Shown piece by piece: positions 1 through 5,455 of a stretch of 6,856 bases of DNA (position 1 is the stretch's first letter; each line of letters opens with the position of its first letter). Source of the DNA: Actinomycetota bacterium (GTDB lineage: Bacteria > Actinomycetota > CADDZG01 > WHSQ01); assembly GCA_013695055.1 (NCBI GenBank), contig JACDBF010000015.1, positions 1-6,856 on the forward strand. Reading direction: 5' to 3'. Made by a program: the position numbers and the translations under genes. The notes beneath the pieces were generated by a model that saw only the letters and a program-made list of their open reading frames with translations, was not told the origin of the DNA and made no database searches.

Positions 1-1
1 A

Positions 2-31
2 CCCTCGCTTTATCGCGCGCGTGAGTGGTGA
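2..31 (+). CDS. Possible 3' end of an upstream gene (partial)
   Basis: Reading from base 2, an open frame enters from outside the window and stops at TGA 29-31. Its last residues would be PSLYRAREW. The stop would overlap the second of two tandem GTG codons of the next gene in a GTGA arrangement (28-31), which is common inside bacterial operons. A competing reading ends at TGA 22-24, directly before the GTG at 25. Ten codons are too few to identify a product or to choose between these frames, so this only records that an upstream cistron probably abuts the glycosyltransferase gene. Confidence 0.25.
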   Translation, partial: PSLYRAREW

Positions 32-1014
32 GGGCATCTCTGGCTGACGCTAGCCTGCCGGCCGTCGTGGCCCACGTGGATGCAGCCCGCTCCTCTTTTC
101 TCATCGCTACTCGCAACCGGCCCGGCGAGCTTCTGACCACCGTCGAGAGCCTGGTGAGCCAAACGGTTGCACCCGGCGAGATCTGCATCGTGGACTCGAG
201 CGAGCGCGCGGCAGTGCGGGCCGACATAGAGGAGCTGTGCTCGGGAGCCGGTATATCCCTTGACTACGTGCACCCGGCCCCCCGGGGGCTGCCGCGCCAG
301 CGGAACGTCGCACTGGATCGCACGACCGGCGACCCGGTGTTTCTCATCGACGACGACGTCTATCTCGAGCCCGATTGCCACGAGCGGATCATCGAAGAGT
401 ACGCGCGCTGGGGGAACGATCTCGGGGGCGTGCGCGCGGCGCCGGTAACGGCGGCCCGGCCCCCGATCGCATCGGTGATGTGGAGGCGCCTTTTCGGCAT
501 CGGCGGTTGGTGGCCCGAGGCGAGCGGCCGGGTGCGGGGTGGTTTCTGGCTCGAAGGAACCTCGGAGTCGGCCGGCGTCAAAAAGCAAGAGGCGTTCGTC
601 GGTTATTTCATGTCCTTCCGCCGTTCAGTCTTCGAACGCGAGCGCTTCGATGAGGCACTATCGGGATATGCGAGCCAGGAAGACATCGATTTCTCCTATC
701 GTGTGTCGCGCAACTGGGTGCTCGTGCAAACGCCGAGAGCGCGCTGCGAGCACTTCAAGACCTCGACCGGCCGCATGCCCTCGATAAAGCTCGAGCGCAT
801 GAAGCTCGCCAACCACTTTTACCTCTTCCGCAAGAACATGCCGCAGGACAGGCGGCACAAGGCGGCGCTGTGGTGGGGATTGCTGGGCCTATTCGCTCAC
901 AATGTCGTCAAGGCGGTCTTCCGGCGTGATCCGGGGCTCGCTGCCGGGATCGCCATCGGCGCGTGGGAGCAAGCGCGCGGCAGAGGGCTCATCGATCCCG
1001 CCACCACCTCGTGA
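25..1014 (+). CDS. Family 2 glycosyltransferase (GT-A fold)
   Basis: Predicted to transfer a sugar from a nucleotide-sugar donor onto a growing glycan, probably lipid-linked, at the inner face of the membrane. The N-terminal strand and turn (SSFLIATRNRP, about residues 23-33) and the nucleotide-binding Asp57 in IVDSS are typical of GT2 enzymes. The acidic DDD cluster at 109-111 matches the metal-binding DxD motif. Glu219-Asp220 in QEDIDFSYR matches the ED motif that carries the catalytic base. A hydrophobic stretch from about 280 to 308 (ALWWGLLGLF onward) could anchor the C-terminus in the membrane. There is no signal peptide. The start is uncertain: GTG 25, GTG 28 and later in-frame GTGs at 67 and 76 are possible. 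The gene ends 10 bases before the next one, so the two are likely co-transcribed. Donor and acceptor cannot be read from the sequence. Confidence 0.88.
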   Translation: MVRASLADASLPAVVAHVDAARSSFLIATRNRPGELLTTVESLVSQTVAPGEICIVDSSERAAVRADIEELCSGAGISLDYVHPAPRGLPRQRNVALDRTTGDPVFLIDDDVYLEPDCHERIIEEYARWGNDLGGVRAAPVTAARPPIASVMWRRLFGIGGWWPEASGRVRGGFWLEGTSESAGVKKQEAFVGYFMSFRRSVFERERFDEALSGYASQEDIDFSYRVSRNWVLVQTPRARCEHFKTSTGRMPSIKLERMKLANHFYLFRKNMPQDRRHKAALWWGLLGLFAHNVVKAVFRRDPGLAAGIAIGAWEQARGRGLIDPATTS

Positions 1015-1024
1015 GCGGGGACGC

Positions 1025-1687
1025 GTGAGTCAGACTTCGGAGCTGCCCGTCGGAGCCAAGAGCCGCGACTACTGGTGGACCGTATTTGCGGTAGACCCAA
1101 TAGCTCTCCCGCTTACGCGCGCGCTTGCGCGCAGCCGCTCGCTTTCACCCGACGCCGTCACCGCGATATCTGTCGCCTTGGGCCTTCCGACGGGCTTTGC
1201 GTTTGCGACCGGGACGCGCGCCGGACTAGTCGTAGGCGCACTCTTGTTCTATGTTTCCTTCCTTTTGGATTGCGTGGACGGCAAGCTCGCGCGCGCGCTG
1301 GGGACGTCGAGCCCCCGCGGCATGGTTCTCGATGAGCTTGGCGACGGCGCACGGCGCGCGAGCGCATCCGCGGGACTTGCGGTCTATCTCTGGCGGGTGG
1401 AAGGAGGGGCACAGTTCTGGTTCGCTGTTGCCTACGGCTTCATGGCCTTTTATTTTGCTCTTATCTCGGGAGAGACGAGGACGGAACCCGCGACTTCCAC
1501 GGGAAGCAAATGGACGGCGGCCCTCGCACGACGGCGTCTGCTGCCTACTCCCGGAACGCCCGACGTCGCGGCCATCGTATTCGTGATCGGCCCCCTCACG
1601 ACCCTCGTGGTGCCCGCGTTGATCGTCGGCGACACTCTCTTTTTTGTGGCTATCCTGCTAACGGTCTACAGACTCTTACGGCGGTGA
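1025..1687 (+). CDS. CDP-alcohol phosphotransferase family membrane protein
   Basis: Integral membrane enzyme that moves a phospho-alcohol group from a CDP-linked donor to an acceptor alcohol, releasing CMP, as in phospholipid head-group synthesis. The family signature D-x2-D-G-x2-A-R-x8-G-x3-D-x3-D is present without a mismatch: Asp82, Asp85, Gly86, Ala89, Arg90, Gly99, Asp103 and Asp107. The first three aspartates bind divalent metal and the last is the proposed base. About six hydrophobic segments (near 45-63, 66-84, 112-123, 131-147, 180-199 and 203-217) fit the known fold, as does the 220-residue length. The GTG at 1025 is chosen because it follows the previous stop by 10 bases and places the protein start just before the conserved RDYWW segment; the same frame stays open upstream, but within the glycosyltransferase gene. 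The Shine-Dalgarno sequence (GCGGGGA) is weak. Substrates are unknown; the glycan-locus setting allows either a lipid head group or a glycan substituent. Confidence 0.9.
   Translation: MSQTSELPVGAKSRDYWWTVFAVDPIALPLTRALARSRSLSPDAVTAISVALGLPTGFAFATGTRAGLVVGALLFYVSFLLDCVDGKLARALGTSSPRGMVLDELGDGARRASASAGLAVYLWRVEGGAQFWFAVAYGFMAFYFALISGETRTEPATSTGSKWTAALARRRLLPTPGTPDVAAIVFVIGPLTTLVVPALIVGDTLFFVAILLTVYRLLRR
1680..1687 (+). promoter_or_regulatory. Ribosome binding site overlapping the preceding stop codon
   Basis: GGCGGTGA differs at one base from the strong site GGAGGTGA and includes the TGA stop of the CDP-alcohol phosphotransferase gene. It lies four bases before the GTG at 1692 and decides that start. 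The arrangement suggests translational coupling of the two genes. Confidence 0.55.
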
Positions 1688-1691
1688 CTCG

Positions 1692-3308
1692 GTGAACAAA
1701 GTTCTGCTGCTCGGGCTTGACGGAGCCACATTCAGGGTTCTCGACCCCGCTTTCGACGCGGGGCACATGCCGCGTCTCAAGGCGCTTCTTGCGGGCGGAG
1801 CGACCGGGATCCTGACCTCGACGCACCCTCCGTATACGCCTCCCGGCTGGACCTCCATCTTTACCGGCGTCAACCCCGGCAAGCATGGGATCTTCGGCTT
1901 CACCGTCGGAAACGCACAGCGCAAAGGTGGGCTCGTCCGGCTCGATGTAGTCAAGTCGCCCGCCATCTGGAACGCGGCCAACGCACAGGGCGCGGCGGTC
2001 GGTCTCTTCAATATCCCCATGACCTATCCCGCGCCGCCCGTGCACGGTTGGGCCGTCTCCGGTATGTTGACGCCCGAAGGAGGCGGAACCACTCCCCAGT
2101 CCTTCACCCATCCCGAGGACCTGGCGGCCGACATACTCGAGCGCACCGGCAGCTATGAGATCGATATCGAAGTCAACTACGACGATGACTGGAAAACGAC
2201 CCACATAGAGGAGCGGTTGTCCCTCAATCTCGCAACCAAGCGCCGGGCGCTCGGCGCGATTCTGGAGAAGCGCGATGAAGTGCCCTTGCTCTTCGCTGTG
2301 CTCGAGGCCCCCGACCGGCTCATGCATGCCCACTACAAGTACATCGATCCTTCGTGCGAGCACTGGCATCGTCCCGAGGCCTCGTCTATTCGCGAACGTG
2401 TCTGGAGCTTTTTCGACGAGATGGATGCGGTGATCGGTGACCTTCTCGATTGGGCAGGGCCGGATGGTTTCGTGGTGACTATGTCGGACCACGGCTTCGG
2501 CCCCAAGGAGAAGGTCTTGAACGTGAACCTTGCCCTGCGCGAGTGGGGTCTTCTCTCAGTGTCGGGGGCCGGAACGGTGGGAAGTTCTGCAAGCCTGAGG
2601 CGCGCGGCGCGCGCGGCGAAGAAAGCGATCCCGCGATCGGTGTGGAAGAAGGCAAAGGGGGCCGCTCATTCGTCCATCGACTGGTCGGGGACGAAAGCCT
2701 TCTCGGCCCCCAATCCCCAGCAGGGTGTCTACGTGAACCTCGAAGGCCGGGAGCCCTACGGGGTCGTCGGTCGCTCTGGCTACGAGTCGACTCGTGACGA
2801 GATCATCGAACGCTTCGCAGAGCTCGTAGACCCAGATGACGGTAAGCCCGTGGTGGATCGTGTCTACAAGCGCGAAGAGGTCATGCACGGGGATCAGGCA
2901 TCCGGTGGTCCGGACCTTTTTCCAGTGTGTCGCGATTACACCTACGAGCTATCCGACGGGCTCTATTCGCCAAGTGTCCTGACCGACTACCGGGCCCTGC
3001 CGCGCGGCTTTCACCACATGGATGGGATCTTCAGCATCTCGGGCCCCGATGTCGCGCCGGCTTCCGCCCTTGAGGCGAGCGTCTACGACATCATGCCCAC
3101 CGCGCTCTATCTTGCGGACTTGAAGATCCCTGAGGTCGACGGCCGGGTGCTCGCCGAGCATCTCCCGGCGGGACTCGTGAGCGCCCACCCCATCGTGATC
3201 GAGGCGATGGAGCTGCCCCTTGCCGGCGAGGGGGCAAAGGCGTCTCCCTACTCCGCGGAAGAAGAGGCCCAGATCGAGGAATCCCTACGCAATCTTGGTT
3301 ATTTGTGA
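1692..3308 (+). CDS. Alkaline-phosphatase-superfamily phosphohydrolase (COG3379-like)
   Basis: A 538-residue predicted phosphomonoesterase or phosphodiesterase with two-metal chemistry. The superfamily residues appear in order: Asp10 in LLGLDG, the likely nucleophile Thr49 in YTPPGW, Asp208 and His212 in the D-x3-H segment (DRLMH), Asp266-His267 in SDHGF, and His442 in FHHMDG. The ISGP segment that follows also suits the family. There is no signal peptide or membrane helix, so it should act in the cytoplasm or at the inner membrane face, unlike periplasmic alkaline phosphatases. A very basic stretch at 303-322 (nine Arg or Lys, no acidic residue) may touch membrane or anionic substrate. The gene starts four bases after the CDP-alcohol phosphotransferase gene, suggesting linked roles. 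A related gene lies on the other strand at 5456-6856. The substrate is unknown; a lipid-phosphate, phosphosugar or nucleotide-linked intermediate is plausible, and phosphotransferase activity is possible. Confidence 0.85.
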   Translation: MNKVLLLGLDGATFRVLDPAFDAGHMPRLKALLAGGATGILTSTHPPYTPPGWTSIFTGVNPGKHGIFGFTVGNAQRKGGLVRLDVVKSPAIWNAANAQGAAVGLFNIPMTYPAPPVHGWAVSGMLTPEGGGTTPQSFTHPEDLAADILERTGSYEIDIEVNYDDDWKTTHIEERLSLNLATKRRALGAILEKRDEVPLLFAVLEAPDRLMHAHYKYIDPSCEHWHRPEASSIRERVWSFFDEMDAVIGDLLDWAGPDGFVVTMSDHGFGPKEKVLNVNLALREWGLLSVSGAGTVGSSASLRRAARAAKKAIPRSVWKKAKGAAHSSIDWSGTKAFSAPNPQQGVYVNLEGREPYGVVGRSGYESTRDEIIERFAELVDPDDGKPVVDRVYKREEVMHGDQASGGPDLFPVCRDYTYELSDGLYSPSVLTDYRALPRGFHHMDGIFSISGPDVAPASALEASVYDIMPTALYLADLKIPEVDGRVLAEHLPAGLVSAHPIVIEAMELPLAGEGAKASPYSAEEEAQIEESLRNLGYL

Positions 3309-3415
3309 GGCCCAGTCGGGGCACCGGTAACGCAATCCTTATAGGCTGGGTCCAACGAACTACCCGGTAGGGAACTTGTTGAAGAGCAGGCAGAGGAATA
3401 TGGAAAGGGGACTAA
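3309..3415 (+). other. Gap before the DUF4383 gene, no clear promoter
   Basis: These 107 bases hold no gene. A CCCAG/CTGGG pair (3311-3315 with 3346-3350) could form only a weak, long-looped stem, so no convincing terminator follows the phosphohydrolase. Candidate promoter parts (TTATAGG near 3339, TTGAAG near 3379, GGAAC at 3371) lack properly spaced partners. Whether the next gene is read through or has its own promoter cannot be decided here. Confidence 0.4.
3403..3410 (+). promoter_or_regulatory. Ribosome binding site for the DUF4383 gene
   Basis: The purine-rich run GAAAGGGG ends five bases before the GTG at 3416 and supports that start codon. Confidence 0.5.
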
Positions 3416-3817
3416 GTGGCAGATGTAAGGACAGACAGTCCGGCAAGGATGTACGCAAAGGTGGTAGGGGGCGTTTTGTTGCTCATCGGCGTTGTTGGCC
3501 TCATCGTGGGTGATCCAGAAGACGGCTTGCTCGGGCTATTCAATGTCGACATTGTTGAGGACCTTATCCACCTTGGTACGGGAGGATTGCTCGCCTATGT
3601 CGGGTTCTCAGCCGCGAACAGCGCGGTCAAGTCAGTCGTCACTGGACTGGGCGTCGTCTACCTACTTGTTGGCATTATCGGGTTCTTCATTCCGGAGCTC
3701 TTTGGTCTGATCCCTCACGAATACAGCGTGGCGGACAACATCCTTCACCTTGTGCTTGGAGGTCTAGCGCTCGCAGTGGCCTCTGGCAACCGCTCGAAGG
3801 AGAGCTCACGCGTTTGA
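3416..3817 (+). CDS. DUF4383 family four-helix membrane protein
   Basis: A 133-residue membrane protein of unknown function. Four hydrophobic helices are visible at about 16-32, 48-65, 72-92 and 107-123, with short polar ends (basic, serine-rich C-terminus). The protein is an internal duplication of a two-helix unit: the first unit contains EDLIHLGTGG (48-57) and the second contains DNILHLVLGG (107-116), each after a Gly- and Val-rich helix (VGLIVG and VGIIGF). The D-x2-x-H-L element with a following small-residue helix is what I recall as typical of DUF4383, a family frequent in actinobacteria and often stress-associated in annotation, though its role is not established. A hand count of 3481-3780 gives about 56% G+C, lower than one sampled line of the phosphohydrolase gene (70%), so this may be a separate, unrelated gene beside the glycan locus. 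Confidence 0.85.
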   Translation: MADVRTDSPARMYAKVVGGVLLLIGVVGLIVGDPEDGLLGLFNVDIVEDLIHLGTGGLLAYVGFSAANSAVKSVVTGLGVVYLLVGIIGFFIPELFGLIPHEYSVADNILHLVLGGLALAVASGNRSKESSRV

Positions 3818-3864
3818 GTTGCAGTTTCCCGAAATTTAGCTGACCACCGGCTTCGAGCAAGAGA

Positions 3865-3890
3865 GAGGCCCGCCTTCCGAGGCGGGCCTC
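3865..3890. terminator. Hairpin between converging genes (first)
   Basis: GAGGCCCGCC (3865-3874) and GGCGGGCCTC (3881-3890) are perfect reverse complements. An extra T-A pair makes an 11-bp stem with loop TCCG (3876-3879). It lies 47 bases after the DUF4383 stop. No run of T follows on the plus strand; on the minus strand the exit reads TCTCTTGCTC, mildly T-rich. It is best read as a GC-rich terminator for either direction, a form reported in actinobacteria. Confidence 0.65.
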
Positions 3891-3909
3891 AGCGCGCCGC
3901 CGGTTCCCC

Positions 3910-3960
3910 CGCCGAGTGGGTGGTGGATGTCGCATTCCGCCACTCGCCACCCACTCGGCG
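3910..3960. terminator. Hairpin between converging genes (second, 14-bp stem)
   Basis: CGCCGAGTGGGTGG (3910-3923) is the exact reverse complement of 3947-3960, giving a 14-bp stem with a 23-base loop. It begins two bases after the stop codon of the minus-strand phosphoglycosyltransferase gene, the place for that gene's terminator. A direct repeat CCACTCG (3940-3946 and 3951-3957) lets the left arm pair with either copy, so a shorter alternative fold exists. There is no T-run on the minus-strand exit (GGGGGAACC), while the plus-strand exit reads CTTTAG. Confidence 0.6.
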
Positions 3961-3962
3961 CT

Positions 3963-5450
3963 TTAGTGGGCGCCTTCTGCCGTCGCTACGGCCCGAAAGG
4001 TCCGCCACAGGATCCACAGGTCAAGGGAGAGCGACCAGTTCTGGATGTAGAAGAGGTCGTAGCGGACGTAGTCGGCGAAGGTGGTGTCGGTCCGGCCGCT
4101 CACCTGCCACAGCCCGGTCATGCCCGGCTTCACGTTGAGGCGGTTGCGGATCCAGTCGTCATACTGCTCCGCCTCGCTGGGAAGAGCGGGTCGGGGTCCG
4201 ACGAGGCTCATCTCGCCTCGGAGCACGTTCCACAGCTGCGGGAGCTCGTCGAGTGAGAAGCGGCGTAGGAAGTGCCCGGTATGGGTGATCCGAGGGTCCT
4301 TTTTGAGCTTGAAGAGAAGGCCGGGGCCTTCCGAAAGTTGCTCCAGCTCGCCGCGCCTCTGTTCGGCATCTTGAACCATGGTCCTGAACTTCCAGCAGGC
4401 GAACCGCTCGCCGTCTTGGCCCACGCGCAGCTGCTTGAAGATCGTCGGTCCAGGAGAGTCCTTGCGGATCCATAGGCTGAACGCAGCCAGAAATGGACTG
4501 AGCAGCAATATGCCAAGCGCCGCTCCGACTATGTCGAGGGAGCGCTTGACGGTGCGTTGAGACTTGTCCATGCCCGAGCGGCGAACGTAGAGGAGCGGCA
4601 CCCCTGCAACCGACTGCACGACCATGCGTGATGCCATGAGGTCGATGGTGCCCGAGGTGATCTGGAGATCGACATCCGCATCTTGGAGCTCCCAGATGAT
4701 GCGGTTGAGCCGAGTCGCATCGAAGGCCGATGCTGCCACCAGAACCAAAGTGGCGCTGTGCTCGTGCACGAGGTCTCCGATGTCGGAGGTTGAGCCGAGG
4801 ACGGGACACCCCTTCATGATCTCTTCACCCACGTCGCTGCGATCGTCTACGAAGCCCACGATGCGATAACCGAGCCATGTTTCTCGCTCGAGCGTGCGAG
4901 CGACTGTGCGGGCTTCGTGATTGGTGCCAAGAACGATCATGCGCGTCATGTCGCCGCCCCGTCGCCGCAAGAAATGCAACATCTTGCGAACGAAGAGACG
5001 TTCCCCACCGACGACGACCAGGCCCGATACGGCCGTCAGCAGCACCCATCCGCGGGCCAAGTTGAGGCGAAAGAACGAGTCCGCGAGAAAGATCAACACG
5101 GTTCCGGCGATAACCCCGTGGAACACCTGTTTGAACTCGTTGATCGGGCCGAGCACCTGGCGCGGTTCATACAGGCCGTAGAGATAGAACAGCAGAATAT
5201 GGACCGGCGTGGCTATGCCCGTGAGCAATGCATAAGCGAAACTCGTTATCACGACGCTGCCCAGATCAAAGCGCGCGGCCGGCACGCGGCCGAGCAACTC
5301 GAAGTAGATGAACGAAGATAAGAACAGGGCCGATGAAACCGCCATTGCGTCGGCCATCACCCGAAGGGCGATGCGCTTGGCGCTGCGCCGCTGCAGAGGC
5401 TGACGCTGCTGCGCCGGGGGCTGGTCGATTGTCGCCGCGGGTTGTGCCAT
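3963..5450 (-). CDS. Polyprenyl-phosphate phosphoglycosyltransferase (WbaP/WcaJ type)
   Basis: Predicted to start glycan repeat-unit synthesis by moving a sugar-1-phosphate from a UDP-sugar to undecaprenyl phosphate at the inner membrane face. Order of parts in 495 residues: a Pro- and Gln-rich cytoplasmic leader (1-26), four helices (about 32-52, 66-92, 110-125, 134-148), a nucleotide-binding-like domain from about 168 (MIVLGTNHEA) to 290, then the catalytic domain from Lys302. That domain shows KRSLDIVGA, the Ser318-Pro319 pair of the re-entrant helix, KFRTM (354-358), DPRIT (385-389), catalytic Asp401-Glu402 in SLDELPQLW, GPRP (418-421) and KPGMTGLWQVSGR (441-453). All are conserved, so it looks active and full length. 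The ATG lies five bases after the stop of the upstream phosphohydrolase and has no clear Shine-Dalgarno site, suggesting translational coupling. The sugar used (glucose, galactose or other) cannot be told from sequence alone. Confidence 0.93.
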   Translation of the reverse strand: MAQPAATIDQPPAQQRQPLQRRSAKRIALRVMADAMAVSSALFLSSFIYFELLGRVPAARFDLGSVVITSFAYALLTGIATPVHILLFYLYGLYEPRQVLGPINEFKQVFHGVIAGTVLIFLADSFFRLNLARGWVLLTAVSGLVVVGGERLFVRKMLHFLRRRGGDMTRMIVLGTNHEARTVARTLERETWLGYRIVGFVDDRSDVGEEIMKGCPVLGSTSDIGDLVHEHSATLVLVAASAFDATRLNRIIWELQDADVDLQITSGTIDLMASRMVVQSVAGVPLLYVRRSGMDKSQRTVKRSLDIVGAALGILLLSPFLAAFSLWIRKDSPGPTIFKQLRVGQDGERFACWKFRTMVQDAEQRRGELEQLSEGPGLLFKLKKDPRITHTGHFLRRFSLDELPQLWNVLRGEMSLVGPRPALPSEAEQYDDWIRNRLNVKPGMTGLWQVSGRTDTTFADYVRYDLFYIQNWSLSLDLWILWRTFRAVATAEGAH

Positions 5451-5455
5451 GGGCG

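Noticed and set aside
902..1024. An ATG at 902 as start of the CDP-alcohol phosphotransferase
   Set aside because: It would overlap the glycosyltransferase gene by more than 110 bases and add a low-complexity Pro/Arg/Ser stretch. The GTG at 1025 fits operon spacing and family length.
1116..1132. Alternating GC palindrome (CGCGCGCGCTTGCGCGC)
   Set aside because: It lies inside a coding region and follows from GC-rich Thr, Arg, Ala and Leu codons; no sign of a regulatory site.
1650..2492. A long minus-strand open frame (about 280 codons) opposite the first phosphohydrolase
   Set aside because: Its translation shows no recognisable motif, while the plus-strand frame carries the complete set of catalytic residues. 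Long antisense frames are expected in GC-rich coding DNA.
3364..3410. Possible promoter (TTGAAG with TATGGA) before the DUF4383 gene
   Set aside because: The spacing of 14 bases is too short, the second box overlaps the ribosome binding region, and no other pair of boxes is convincing.
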